The notes beneath the pieces are model-generated. The model saw nothing but the letters and a program-made list of their open reading frames with translations. It made no database searches and was not told the DNA's origin. DNA of 64,000 bases from Sphingobacterium pedocola (GTDB lineage: Bacteria; Bacteroidota; Bacteroidia; Sphingobacteriales; Sphingobacteriaceae): positions 154,826 to 218,825 of the forward strand of contig NZ_MU158693.1 in NCBI RefSeq assembly GCF_015209965.1, in the 5' to 3' direction. Positions within the stretch are counted from its first letter, which is position 1, and every line of letters starts with the position of its first letter. A program made the translations under genes and the position numbers. Positions 16,948 through 25,768 of this stretch are shown here, one piece after another.

Positions 16948-18222
16948 ATGGAAAATAATTCATCAAAAAGGCCGTATTCACTAGGTTTGGCTTCAAGCTT
17001 ATTAGCAACCCTGCTTATCATTGCATTTATGTATTTAACGCAAAGTGTGCTGGTACCATTATTGTTCTCTATTCTGATATCGATTACGCTATTCCCTTTA
17101 GCACGTTTTTTTGAAAGGCTGCGCTTGGGGAAAGCCTTATCCGCAATCCTATCCGTTATCGTCGCTATTGCCATCATCTCTACCATTGGCTGGTTTATTG
17201 TTCACCAAAGTATTATTATAGGTAAGGATGCCTCCGCAATTACAGAAAAAGTTCTTTCCGTATTCGAGCGGTTACAAGTGTGGATTCAACAAACATTTGG
17301 CATTGAACGCAACCAAATGATGGATAAACTTCAGGAACAGGGCAATAAAGCATTGGAAAATACCGGCAGTCTTCTATCAAGCACTTTCGGCTCCATAGGC
17401 AATACCTTAGCAGGCACGGTGTTAGTACCTCTTTTTAGCTTTTTCTTACTTTACTACCGTGATTTCTTCCGTGAATTTTTCTTCAAGACATTTAAATCTA
17501 CTCCGCAACGTAAGGTGAACGAAGTATTAAATAAAATTTACGAAGTAGTACAGAGTTATTTACTGGGACTCGTGACGGTAATGGGAATAGTAGCCGTTTT
17601 AAACACAGCTGGATTGATGTTGATGGGAATTGAATATGCATGGTTTTTTGGATCTTTGGCCTCCCTGTTAATGCTGCTTCCGTATATTGGTATTGCTATT
17701 GGATCCATTCTTCCTGCGCTGTTCGCATTAGCCGTTAAAGATAGTGCCTGGTACGCAATAGGGGTAATTGTTTGGTTTCAGATTGTTCAATTTTTAGAGG
17801 GCAACATCATTACGCCAAATATAGTAGGCAGTAAGGTCAGCATCAATCCGCTAATGGCTATTATAGGTATTCTGCTAGGCGGTATGCTGTTCGGTTTGTC
17901 GGGTCTGATATTAGCATTACCGTTTTTCGCTACACTAAAAGTCATTTTTGACGCCATCCCAAGTATGCAAGCTATCGGATTTTTAATTGGCGAACCAGAA
18001 AAGGAACACTTGAAAACGAATTCCACACAGGAACTGTTGATGAAATGGGGAATAGTACGGAAACCCAGAAATAAAAAGAAAGTTCAACTGGACATCCATG
18101 TAGAAACCGAATCTACGCCTGCAAAAACGTCGTTAAATTATAAAGAAGTTAATGAATCAGAGCAAAATCCGTATGAGAACTTAAACCAAGAGTCAGGTAA
18201 CGAAAAAGCTGATGAAAAATAA
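16948..18222 (+). CDS. AI-2E family (TqsA/PerM-like) membrane transporter
   Basis: A 424-residue inner-membrane protein. It has N-terminal membrane segments (LGLASSLLATLLIIAFMYL and following), a central hydrophilic stretch, and the conserved C-terminal cluster with LLMLLPYIGIAIGSILPALF and GNIITPNIVGSKVSINPLM. The PNIVG and NPL residues are typical of this family of putative permeases, some of which export autoinducer-2. The last 60 residues are polar and charged, a cytoplasmic tail. ATG 16948 (MENNSSKRPYS) is chosen over TTG 16927. A strong terminator overlaps the stop codon. Confidence 0.88.
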   Translation: MENNSSKRPYSLGLASSLLATLLIIAFMYLTQSVLVPLLFSILISITLFPLARFFERLRLGKALSAILSVIVAIAIISTIGWFIVHQSIIIGKDASAITEKVLSVFERLQVWIQQTFGIERNQMMDKLQEQGNKALENTGSLLSSTFGSIGNTLAGTVLVPLFSFFLLYYRDFFREFFFKTFKSTPQRKVNEVLNKIYEVVQSYLLGLVTVMGIVAVLNTAGLMLMGIEYAWFFGSLASLLMLLPYIGIAIGSILPALFALAVKDSAWYAIGVIVWFQIVQFLEGNIITPNIVGSKVSINPLMAIIGILLGGMLFGLSGLILALPFFATLKVIFDAIPSMQAIGFLIGEPEKEHLKTNSTQELLMKWGIVRKPRNKKKVQLDIHVETESTPAKTSLNYKEVNESEQNPYENLNQESGNEKADEK

Positions 18223-18261
18223 AAGAGCGATTACTCGGCCTTTTATTTTCACCAGCTTTTT
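18203..18261. terminator. Bidirectional terminator overlapping the AI-2E stop codon
   Basis: Arms 18203-18225 and 18239-18261 pair over about 22 bases with two or three mismatches and a 13-base loop. A and T runs at the two ends allow it to serve the AI-2E gene and the convergent DUF3472 gene. Confidence 0.75.
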
Positions 18262-18276
18262 ATACTCTCGTTAGGT

Positions 18277-19608
18277 TTAAGGCAATTTTGCAAAATCAAT
18301 ATTTGGAGCGTTATTTTTATTGTTAAATGAAAAGGTACTACCAGGTGTTACGACTTCATTAAAAAAACCTCCATTTTTCAGAAAGTATCCGTTTGGGGTT
18401 ACTCCTCCTACGGCATCTATTCTTTGTTTAGCATGATACGTATTGTCTACTGTAAATCGTGCTGACGTAATTTTATTCCACTCGCCATTGTACACCCACT
18501 GATTTTTGAATTCTACCTGACGTTCCAGATATCCTTGATTAGGACTGAAATTCTCTAAGAAGCTGTGAAAACTAGTCAAATAGGTATTCGTCTTCGGGCG
18601 CTTGAAACTTGCGACAATTTGCCACTGCTGGGTATCGGGATTAAAAAACCATGCTGAATAATCGGTGTGGCCATTTCCGTCAGGAGTTCCATTTAACAGA
18701 AAGCGGTAGGTTATACCGGCTTTCCAATTATAGCGCAAATAACTTTGGCCTCCCGATCCTTCATTGCCAAATTCTCCGGCATGAACATCTGTACCTTTTT
18801 TATTTAAGACAATTTTCTGATCATCAGGAATTGTTTTTGGATCATCTGTATGAAATGGACTCCATACCGAAAATAGTATCCTTCTTTCTCGTTCGGAATT
18901 CACCTGGATACCGAAATAACCCTGTCCGAAACCTATGGCCATAAAATATGACCCAATCTTGTCTTCCCCCTTTGGAATTGTAATTTCATTATAGTAATAG
19001 GTAGCATCTGATATGTCTGATACATTGTAATTCATATGACACGAAGGTCCTCTTCTCGCCCAGTAGTAATAATTTGGATCATCGGAATACAACACACCGT
19101 CTGCTAGGGCTTCACCCGAAATTAAGAGATGCGAAATCTCGCCGTAGCTATTGCCTGAAGTATTCAAACCTTGAACACTGACTTTCACGTAACCTGCTTC
19201 CGCTACGCGAAACTCGCCTACACTCATATCCTCGAAACGAGGTGAAACTAGTTCAATTTCTTCAGATTTTTCACCGACAGAAACACGAATCTTAGATTGT
19301 TGACCTTCGGCTGTTTTGGCGCGAAGTTTTAAAGAAAAATTCCCTCCTTTCGAAGTTCTAAAGTAAATACTGGTAACGGTAGAAGATTCCGACCAATTAG
19401 TCAAACCGGCACTAGAAATAGTTTCTTTTGCATGAGTGGCTTTATGGGTAAAGAACGCATTTCCTGCTAGCGGAATTTCAAATATTTTGCTCTCAAATCT
19501 AATAGCTGAAGAAAATCGATCTGCTGAAATATCAGCTGTTACTGAATGGCTGTTACTGAGGAGTGCGGTACCTAACAGAATAACACTTCTTAAATATTGT
19601 CTTATCAT
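18277..19608 (-). CDS. Secreted DUF3472 protein (with DUF5077-like N-terminal domain)
   Basis: A 443-residue exported protein. A signal peptide (MIRQYLRSVILLGTALLSNS up to about residue 26) is followed by a beta-rich domain of about 140 residues resembling carbohydrate-binding DUF5077. The DUF3472 domain follows, with features such as RRGPSCHMNYNV, YFGIQVNSERERRILFSVW and GEFGNEGSGGQSYLRYNW. Such proteins are common in Bacteroidetes and are suspected of polysaccharide binding or degradation, but no activity is proven. There is no susCD pair near it. The start ATG 19608 sits directly at the signal peptide. Confidence 0.8.
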   Translation of the reverse strand: MIRQYLRSVILLGTALLSNSHSVTADISADRFSSAIRFESKIFEIPLAGNAFFTHKATHAKETISSAGLTNWSESSTVTSIYFRTSKGGNFSLKLRAKTAEGQQSKIRVSVGEKSEEIELVSPRFEDMSVGEFRVAEAGYVKVSVQGLNTSGNSYGEISHLLISGEALADGVLYSDDPNYYYWARRGPSCHMNYNVSDISDATYYYNEITIPKGEDKIGSYFMAIGFGQGYFGIQVNSERERRILFSVWSPFHTDDPKTIPDDQKIVLNKKGTDVHAGEFGNEGSGGQSYLRYNWKAGITYRFLLNGTPDGNGHTDYSAWFFNPDTQQWQIVASFKRPKTNTYLTSFHSFLENFSPNQGYLERQVEFKNQWVYNGEWNKITSARFTVDNTYHAKQRIDAVGGVTPNGYFLKNGGFFNEVVTPGSTFSFNNKNNAPNIDFAKLP

Positions 19609-19726
19609 ACGTTTAGAATTAGAATAAGCGTTAAAAATACAACATGCATTCTGTTAAAAATATACCCGCTGCATCATCAAACGTTTGCGCAAAAAAACGT
19701 TTTAAAAATATTACAGATAAACCAAC

Positions 19727-19760
19727 AAGAAAGCCAATTCCGGATGGAATTGGCTTTCTT
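19727..19760 (-). terminator. Terminator of the arginine operon
   Basis: A perfect 15-base stem (19727-19741 with 19746-19760) with a four-base loop, ending in TTTCTT on either strand. It lies 21 bases after the argC stop codon. Its presence shows that the transcript ends at argC, so argD, argF and argB must be elsewhere. Confidence 0.85.
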
Positions 19761-19781
19761 ATATAGTGGCTAAATTGCTCC

Positions 19782-20801
19782 TTAAAACCCGATCGACTTC
19801 AGATTCAAGCCAGTACGCTCATCCAAACCAAACAACAGGTTCATATTCTGCACGGCCTGACCGGAAGCACCTTTTAACAAGTTATCCGTCGCATTCAATA
19901 TCAACAGCTTATTACCGTGTTTTTCTAGATGGATAATACTTTTATTTGTATTGACCACTTGTTTTAAATCAATATTCTGATTAGAAACATGTGTAAAAGG
20001 ATGTACAGCATAGTACCTTTCGTACAATTCGTAAGCATCTTCTTCTGGCAAATCCGTTTCGAGGTAAATCGTCGAAAAAATTCCCCGGGCGAAATCCCCA
20101 CGTTGAGGCACAAAATTAATTTTTTCAGAGGCTCTATCTAATAAAGACTTTTTCGATTGCGGTAAAAATCCCTTTTGTAGTTGATCTAGCGATTCTGATA
20201 TCTCCTGTAAATGTTGGTGTTCAAACGATTTATATGCGGAAAGGTTATTATTACGCCAAGAGAAATGGGTTGTCGGCCCTGGCTTTTGACCAGCTCCCGT
20301 AGAACCTGTAGTCGCGTTAATATGAATTTGATCAGGTAATCCCCCTACACTAGCTAATGGTAATAACGCCAACTGAATATTCGTGGCAAAACAACCTGGA
20401 TTAGCGATATACCGTGCTGACTTTATAGCGTCTCGATTTAATTCGGGTAAGCCGTAAACAAAGTTCTCTCCTTGATATATTGTATTTGCACGGAGACGAA
20501 AATCTTGTGACAAATCGATAATTTTTACAGAAGCATCAACAGAATGAGCATCTAGAAATTTTCGCGCGTCTCCATGGCCTACGCAGAGGAAAAGGACATC
20601 AATATCCGAATGAAAATCAGAAGAAAATGTCAGCTCCGTATCACCCAGTAAGTCGTTATGTACCTGATACAACTTATTACCGGCATTAGAAGCACTGTTT
20701 GCAAATACAATTTCTACATTGGGGTGGTAAATAAGTACGCGCAACAGTTCACCACCTGTATATCCTGCAGAACCTACGATCCCTACTTTAATGTTATTCA
20801 T
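19782..20801 (-). CDS. argC: N-acetyl-gamma-glutamyl-phosphate reductase
   Basis: NADPH-dependent reduction of N-acylglutamyl phosphate to the semialdehyde, third step of arginine synthesis in the cytoplasm. The 339 residues fit the family. The N-terminal Rossmann loop is VGIVGSAGYTGGELLRVL, and the catalytic cysteine lies in ARYIANPGCFATNIQLALLP. TGSTGAGQKPG and a downstream HQHLQEI are also family features. In some Bacteroidetes the pathway uses N-succinyl intermediates; which acyl group applies cannot be read here. Its ATG overlaps the argG stop by one base (TAATG), with AAAGGAG a few bases upstream, so it is translationally coupled to argG. Confidence 0.96.
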   Translation of the reverse strand: MNNIKVGIVGSAGYTGGELLRVLIYHPNVEIVFANSASNAGNKLYQVHNDLLGDTELTFSSDFHSDIDVLFLCVGHGDARKFLDAHSVDASVKIIDLSQDFRLRANTIYQGENFVYGLPELNRDAIKSARYIANPGCFATNIQLALLPLASVGGLPDQIHINATTGSTGAGQKPGPTTHFSWRNNNLSAYKSFEHQHLQEISESLDQLQKGFLPQSKKSLLDRASEKINFVPQRGDFARGIFSTIYLETDLPEEDAYELYERYYAVHPFTHVSNQNIDLKQVVNTNKSIIHLEKHGNKLLILNATDNLLKGASGQAVQNMNLLFGLDERTGLNLKSIGF

Positions 20802-21988
20802 TAGTCTCCTTTATTCACTTTGTGCCAAATCAGTGTTTGATTTCCAAATATCTTAGAGAAACCTTTCACGTCATCACCCGTATAACCTTTGTTCATCTCA
20901 CCGTAGCTACCAAATTTATTGGACATTAAATCATGATCCGACTCAATACCAATGATTACAAAGCGGTAAGGATGTAATTCGACAATGACGCGACCTGAAA
21001 CCGTTGATTGAGCACTTTGTAAAAAAGCTTCAATATCACGCATTACGGGATCGTGCATCTGACCTTCGTGCATATAATTCCCATAGAATGCAGCAATCTG
21101 GTCTTTCCAGGACAATTGCCATTTCGTCAATGTATGTTTTTCTAATGTATGGTGCGCTTTAATTAAGATCAAAGGGGCAGCCGCTTCAAAGCCAACACGA
21201 CCTTTGATACCGATAATCGTGTCACCTACGTGAATGTCGCGACCAATGCCGTAAGGTTGAGCAAGATCTTGTAACTGTTGAATTACTTTTACAGAACCGA
21301 TTTTTTGTCCGTCTAAAGCGACTGGTTCACCATACTCAAAATCAATCGTTATTTGGCGGGGTTCCGTCGACGTCACTGCTGTAGGCCACGCTGTCTCCGG
21401 AAGATATTGGTTCGACGTCAACGTCTCTGCCCCTCCCACTGAAGTACCCCACAGCCCCTTATTAATCGAATATTTCGCTTTTTCGGCCGAATATTCTACA
21501 CCGTGGCTATTTAAATAGTCAATTTCTGCTTCACGGCTTAATTTTAGATCACGAATTGGTGTAATGATTTCTATTCCCGGAATTAACGTTTCGAAGATCA
21601 TATCAAAACGAACCTGATCATTACCTGCTCCCGTAGAACCATGAGCCACACATTCCGCTCCGATTTTTTTTACATAATTGGCGATAGCCGTTGCCTGGCA
21701 CACACGTTCTGCAGATACCGATAAGGGGTAAGTGGCATTTTTCAGTACATTTCCAAAAATCAGATATTTTATAGTTTCGCGGTAGTAGTTTTCAGTTTCG
21801 TCGATCGTAGTATGTGATTTTACACCTAATTCATAAGCACGCTTTTCAATCTGTTGAATTTCTTCTTCTGAAAAACCACCTGTATTCACAACTACCGAAT
21901 GAACTTCTAAACCTAGATCTCGAGTTAGATAAATACAACAAAATGATGTATCTAAACCACCACTAAATGCTAAAACTACTTTTTTCAT
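20801..21988 (-). CDS. argG: Argininosuccinate synthase
   Basis: Joins citrulline and aspartate using ATP to give argininosuccinate. The 395 residues match the family. The ATP loop VVLAFSGGLDTSFCCIYL is at the N-terminus, CVAHGSTGAGNDQVRFD is near residue 120, and the aspartate/citrulline-binding AEKAKYSINKGLWGTSVGG lies around residue 180. The start is ATG 21988. It lies 55 bases downstream of the GNAT gene and overlaps argC by one base, forming the middle of a three-gene operon driven from about 23040. Confidence 0.96.
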   Translation of the reverse strand: MKKVVLAFSGGLDTSFCCIYLTRDLGLEVHSVVVNTGGFSEEEIQQIEKRAYELGVKSHTTIDETENYYRETIKYLIFGNVLKNATYPLSVSAERVCQATAIANYVKKIGAECVAHGSTGAGNDQVRFDMIFETLIPGIEIITPIRDLKLSREAEIDYLNSHGVEYSAEKAKYSINKGLWGTSVGGAETLTSNQYLPETAWPTAVTSTEPRQITIDFEYGEPVALDGQKIGSVKVIQQLQDLAQPYGIGRDIHVGDTIIGIKGRVGFEAAAPLILIKAHHTLEKHTLTKWQLSWKDQIAAFYGNYMHEGQMHDPVMRDIEAFLQSAQSTVSGRVIVELHPYRFVIIGIESDHDLMSNKFGSYGEMNKGYTGDDVKGFSKIFGNQTLIWHKVNKGD

Positions 21989-22043
21989 GCTTCTTATAAA
22001 GATTTATACACGGCTTGCTATTAAGCCGAGCAAAGTTAACAAA

Positions 22044-22760
22044 TTAATATCCTTTTATCGGTTTTGCACCGATGGGAATTACGGACGCTACGAATTTCTT
22101 AGTAGATTTCCACAATTTTGCTTCAATACGTTTTAAAAGTGATTGCTTTTTAGCGATACGATCCAAACGTTCTTTTGCTTCAGCCTTACGTTGAATCTTT
22201 TCTTTGAGTTCCTTTTCTTTTTCTACTGGATCCCATAGCATCGCCGTACACATACAGTTTTTACGGTCTTTACTCATCAGGATATCGTAATTAATACAAC
22301 TCTTACAACCTTTCCAGAACTCTTCATCCTGCGTAAGTTCAGAATAGGTAACGGGCTCGTAACCTAAATCTGAGTTGATTTTCATCACCGCCAATCCCGT
22401 AGTCAGACCAAATATTTTAGAATTCGGATATTTCTCCCGAGAAAGGTCGAAAACACGCTTTTTAATCGCTTTCGCCAATCCAACCTTTCGGAATGCTGGA
22501 TTGACTATTAACCCGGAATTGGCAACATAATCACCATGCCCCCATGTTTCAATATAGCAAAACCCAGCCCAAGTGCCGTCCTTGTGCAATGCAATCACAG
22601 CCTTTCCTTCGTCCATTTTCTTTGCTACGTATTCAGGTTTACGACGGGCAATACCTGTCCCCCGAGCTTTGGCGGATTCAAACATTTCCTCACAGATTTG
22701 CTCAGCATAATGCAAATGGGCAGATGTAGCGGGCGTAATTAAAAAATCTGAAATTGTCAT
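22044..22760 (-). CDS. GNAT acetyltransferase of the arginine operon with a Cys cluster
   Basis: A 238-residue protein. The GNAT fold occupies about residues 5-150, with the acetyl-CoA loop as NPAFRKVGLAKAI (residues 87-99). Beyond it lies a cysteine cluster, C152-x2-C155-x13-C169-x-C171, able to bind a metal ion, and then a very basic helical tail rich in Lys, Arg and Glu. Position as first gene before argG and argC suggests it makes the N-acetylated (or another N-acylated) glutamate that starts the pathway; this is inference from context. It is not the classic ArgA or ArgJ. The start is ATG 22760, 13 bases after a stretch that also carries the end of an unlikely longer frame. Confidence 0.82.
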   Translation of the reverse strand: MTISDFLITPATSAHLHYAEQICEEMFESAKARGTGIARRKPEYVAKKMDEGKAVIALHKDGTWAGFCYIETWGHGDYVANSGLIVNPAFRKVGLAKAIKKRVFDLSREKYPNSKIFGLTTGLAVMKINSDLGYEPVTYSELTQDEEFWKGCKSCINYDILMSKDRKNCMCTAMLWDPVEKEKELKEKIQRKAEAKERLDRIAKKQSLLKRIEAKLWKSTKKFVASVIPIGAKPIKGY

Positions 22761-22821
22761 CTAAGATGTCGACCTAAAAATTAATGCACTTGAGTGCTTT
22801 ATGATATAAACTAAATTTAAA

Positions 22822-22846
22822 AAGAATCACCGAGCCGAATGATCTT
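22822..22846 (-). terminator. Terminator-like hairpin in the arginine operon leader
   Basis: On the minus strand AAGATCA (22846-22840) pairs with TGATTCTT (22829-22822) with one bulged base and a 10-base loop. A run of five T residues follows (22823-22819). It lies about 60 bases before the GNAT start codon and after the putative leader peptide, the position of an attenuator. Confidence 0.45.
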
Positions 22847-22863
22847 AAAAAGATGGAATTAGC

Positions 22864-22889
22864 CTGCCTCCGCATCAAGCTCGAGGCAG
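22864..22889 (-). promoter_or_regulatory. Hairpin spanning the leader peptide stop codon
   Basis: The arms ctgcctc and gaggcag (22889-22883 and 22870-22864 on the minus strand) pair perfectly over seven bases with a 12-base loop. The leader peptide stop codon (22877-22875) lies in the loop and the last Arg codon is next to the left arm. A ribosome paused at the Arg codons just upstream would cover or free this stem. Confidence 0.5.
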
Positions 22890-22988
22890 AATAGGTCGTC
22901 GAAATCGCAAAATTGGACAGTTCAATGTATATATTTCGGCCATATAAGAGCCAACAAACTTTCTCGAAGTTTGTTTTGCCCATCCCAT
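22875..22988 (-). CDS. Putative Arg-rich leader peptide of the arginine operon
   Basis: A 37-codon frame starting at ATG 22988 (MGWAKQTSRKFVGSYM) with AAGG eight bases upstream. It ends in LRFRRPILPRA: four CGA arginine codons fall among the last ten residues, plus an AGA at residue 9. It lies inside the roughly 275-base leader expected from the promoter at 23044-23051, and is followed by a hairpin over its stop and then a terminator-like hairpin. This is the arrangement expected of ribosome-mediated attenuation by arginine. No homologue is recognised; the call rests on architecture alone. Confidence 0.45.
   Translation of the reverse strand: MGWAKQTSRKFVGSYMAEIYTLNCPILRFRRPILPRA
22956..22975 (-). 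promoter_or_regulatory. First hairpin of the arginine operon leader
   Basis: On the minus strand acaaact (about 22974-22968) pairs with agtttgt (about 22960-22954), with a seven-base loop. It lies near the beginning of the leader peptide frame and completes a series of three hairpins in the leader. Confidence 0.4.
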
Positions 22989-23043
22989 ATTTACCTTATT
23001 ACAATACATTTAAACGATATGTTCTTTCTTTAAACTGACAGCG

Positions 23044-23077
23044 CAAAAGTAAAAAATTATTTTTTTCTTTTATGCAA
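23044..23077 (-). promoter_or_regulatory. Promoter of the arginine operon
   Basis: On the minus strand TACTTTTG (23051-23044) matches the TAnnTTTG -7 element, and TTG (23077-23075) lies 23 bases upstream. Transcription would start near 23037, about 275 bases before the GNAT start codon, which is a long leader for this group. Confidence 0.5.
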
Positions 23078-23235
23078 TCTTTTTGTAGTTTTTTTGAATA
23101 TTAATCAATTATATAAAATATACTTCAACATACTATCAATTTGACATCACTTCTGTTAAAAAGTTTAAAATCCCTAGCAGTTGTAAATTATTTGTCATTC
23201 GACAAAAAGAGCTTTAGATTGTATAATAAATAGCC

Positions 23236-23243
23236 TAATTTTG
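23236..23243 (+). promoter_or_regulatory. -7 box (TAATTTTG) of the small membrane protein gene
   Basis: An exact TAnnTTTG match 20 bases before the start codon at 23264. The only nearby TTG (23219-23221) is 14 bases upstream, short for a -33 element. A small dyad tttgtc/gacaaa at about 23191-23206 lies further upstream and could be an operator. The rest of the 503-base gap is the arginine leader and AT-rich sequence. Confidence 0.4.
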
Positions 23244-23263
23244 GGAAATTAAATATAATTATA

Positions 23264-23506
23264 ATGGTCGGACCAAGTATTATCTTCTATATCATCTTTG
23301 CAGTTCCTTATATCTTCGTCATGTACTGGCTTGTAAAACAAGATAAAAAGAAATATGCATGGGGACTAGCGGTTGTGACTATTATTGCGCTCTTGGCAAT
23401 CTACGTATCACAGGTAGCAAGCAGAAATGCCATCGAGAATTATAAACAACATCAAATAGACTCCCGGAAAATCGAGCAGGAACAATTACAAGACTCCTTA
23501 AAATAG
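23264..23506 (+). CDS. Small two-helix membrane protein, unknown function
   Basis: An 80-residue protein with two hydrophobic helices, PSIIFYIIFAVPYIFVMYWL and YAWGLAVVTIIALLAIYVSQ, joined by a basic loop (VKQDKKK). A charged C-terminal helix follows (residues about 55-80, rich in Gln, Lys and Glu) and may form a coiled coil. No family is recognised. It has a plausible promoter of its own and converges on the oligopeptidase B gene with a 19-base gap. Confidence 0.65.
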   Translation: MVGPSIIFYIIFAVPYIFVMYWLVKQDKKKYAWGLAVVTIIALLAIYVSQVASRNAIENYKQHQIDSRKIEQEQLQDSLK

Positions 23507-23525
23507 AAGAGGTACTGTCCTCACG

Positions 23526-25682
23526 CTACTCATAAATACCCTCAAGTTTAAGAAAAAAAGCGTATTCCAATGCTTGATCTTTTAGGTAATCAAAACGCCC
23601 CGAGGCACCTCCATGGCCAAAATCCATATCGGTTTTCAATAGGATCACTTGATTTCCAGTTTTAGTAGCACGCAATTTAGCAACCCATTTCGCGGGCTCG
23701 AAATATTGCACTTGGCTGTCGTGTAAACCAGTTGTGACGAGTAGGTTAGGATAATCTTTAGCTTCTACATTTTCATATGGAGAATAAGACTTCATATATT
23801 CATACGCTGCTTTATCATTGGGATTTCCCCATTCATCGTATTCATTCGTAGTAAGCGGAATGCTCTTATCTAACATTGTATTTACGACATCCACAAAAGG
23901 TACAGCAGCAATTACACCATTCCACAAATCAGGAGCCATATTAATCACTGCCCCCATCAACAATCCTCCGGCACTTCCGCCTTCAGCATACAGGCGTCCT
24001 TTTGACGTATAGTTTTGTGCAATCAGATATTCTCCGCAATCGATGAAATCCGTAAACGTATTGATTTTCTTCATCATCTTTCCATCTTCATACCATTGGC
24101 GTCCCATTTCCTCCCCTCCACGTATGTGCGCTATGGCAAAAATAAATCCGCGATCCAGCAAAGACAACCGACTAGAGTTAAAGGTTGCATCCATTGATGC
24201 TCCATACGAACCATATGCATACAGGAGCAACGGAGCAGTGCCGTTTTTCCGTATACCTTTTTTATGAACCAACGAAATAGGTACTTTTGTCCCATCCTTT
24301 GCCGAAGCAAACAAGCGTTCAGTAACGTATTGTGCTGCATCGTATCCACCCAACACTTCCTGTTGTTTCAATAACACTTTCTTCTGGGTCTCCATGTTAT
24401 AATCGTATGTAGACGAAGGCGTAACCAATGATGTATACCCATAACGCACCACATTAGAATCATATTCTTCATTTGTACTGGAAAACACCTTGTAAGCAGG
24501 TTCACCCATATCCAGATAGTGCTGTGAATGACTGCTTAGATTGCGAATAGCAAGGTTAGTCAGTCCATTTTTACGTTCTGAAATAACGAGATGATTCTTA
24601 AATTCATCAATCCCCTCAACCAATACATCCGAGCGATGGGGAATAAATTCCGTCCAATTTTCTTTTCCAGTTTTATCTAAAGGACATTGCATTACTTTAA
24701 AGTTTTTAGCGTCATCGTTGGTCAAAATCAAGAAACGATCTACCAAAGGAATTACGGAGTACAGTACTTCTTTCATGCGTGGCTGAAAAAGCTTAAATTC
24801 CCCATTTGGGTGGTTTGCATCCAAATAAAAGACCTCCGAGCTTAAGGTAGATCCTGAATAGATGAATATATATTGGGCATTTTTTGACTTACCTACTCCT
24901 ATATAATTGGTATTGTCTTTCTCCTCATATACCGTTACATCCTGTTTGCTATCCGCACCCAAAGTATGTCTTTTTATTTTTTCAGAAAGAAGTGTAACCG
25001 GGTTTTTAGACGTATAGAAAATTGTTCTATTATCCGCTGCCCACGTTGCAATTCCTGAAGTCCGGTCAACTCTTTCCTCATATACTTCTCCTGTTCCAAG
25101 ATTTTTAATATAAATTGTGTACTCTCTCCTGGAAATTGTATCAACTCCATAGGCCAGTAATTTGTTATCCGGACTTACCGACGATCCACCTACGGCAAAA
25201 TAGGGATATCCTTTGGCCATTTCGTCGACATCCAACAGTACTTCTTCTTTTGCATCCAAACTTGCTTTTTTACGGCACAACTTATAATACTGCTTCCCTT
25301 CATCCGTACGCCGGTAATAATAATATCCATTTTTAAGATAAGGAACAGATTCGTCCTTTTCTTTGATCCGGAATTTCATTTCATCAAATAGTTTAGTCTG
25401 CAGATTTTCCGTACTCCTCATCATTTCCTGCGTGTAAGCATTTTCTGCTTCCAAGTATTTTACCACGTTTGTGGAATCTGGACCTTTTTTGAAATAGTCG
25501 TTCAACCAGTAATAATTATCTACTACCGTATCACCGTGCATAATACGATTAAAGGGCTTAACGGCAGCAACAGCAATTTCTGCTTTGGGCCAAGCGACAG
25601 GAGATTGTTTCGACTGCTGCGAACAGGAAGTTAAAATAGCACCAACTAGAATCATATAATTAATTTTTGTTATTTCCATCAT
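23526..25682 (-). CDS. ptrB: Oligopeptidase B-like S9 prolyl oligopeptidase, lipoprotein
   Basis: A 718-residue serine peptidase of family S9 that cuts short peptides, in oligopeptidase B after Arg or Lys. A lipoprotein signal (lipobox near GAILTSCSQQ) anchors it to a membrane. The middle forms the seven-bladed beta-propeller, and the C-terminal alpha/beta hydrolase carries the catalytic Ser in YAEGGSAGGLLMGAV, the Asp region in LLVTTGLHDSQVQY and the His in DMDFGHGGASGRFDYL. The RGGEEMGRQWYEDGK segment is conserved in oligopeptidase B. The two initial Met codons are equivalent. It is transcribed alone. Confidence 0.92.
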   Translation of the reverse strand: MMEITKINYMILVGAILTSCSQQSKQSPVAWPKAEIAVAAVKPFNRIMHGDTVVDNYYWLNDYFKKGPDSTNVVKYLEAENAYTQEMMRSTENLQTKLFDEMKFRIKEKDESVPYLKNGYYYYRRTDEGKQYYKLCRKKASLDAKEEVLLDVDEMAKGYPYFAVGGSSVSPDNKLLAYGVDTISRREYTIYIKNLGTGEVYEERVDRTSGIATWAADNRTIFYTSKNPVTLLSEKIKRHTLGADSKQDVTVYEEKDNTNYIGVGKSKNAQYIFIYSGSTLSSEVFYLDANHPNGEFKLFQPRMKEVLYSVIPLVDRFLILTNDDAKNFKVMQCPLDKTGKENWTEFIPHRSDVLVEGIDEFKNHLVISERKNGLTNLAIRNLSSHSQHYLDMGEPAYKVFSSTNEEYDSNVVRYGYTSLVTPSSTYDYNMETQKKVLLKQQEVLGGYDAAQYVTERLFASAKDGTKVPISLVHKKGIRKNGTAPLLLYAYGSYGASMDATFNSSRLSLLDRGFIFAIAHIRGGEEMGRQWYEDGKMMKKINTFTDFIDCGEYLIAQNYTSKGRLYAEGGSAGGLLMGAVINMAPDLWNGVIAAVPFVDVVNTMLDKSIPLTTNEYDEWGNPNDKAAYEYMKSYSPYENVEAKDYPNLLVTTGLHDSQVQYFEPAKWVAKLRATKTGNQVILLKTDMDFGHGGASGRFDYLKDQALEYAFFLKLEGIYE

Positions 25683-25768
25683 GTTATGAAGGGCTTGTAT
25701 AGCGTAAAGTTATGTAAAAAGGATATGACTTTTTACCTTTTTTAACAAGCTGAAGCAATTAATAGCAC

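Noticed and set aside
22774..22983. A 69-codon frame in the arginine operon leader, overlapping the leader peptide in another frame
   Set aside because: Its start is five bases from the better candidate, it is poor in arginine and crosses both hairpins including the terminator-like one; it looks like a shadow frame.
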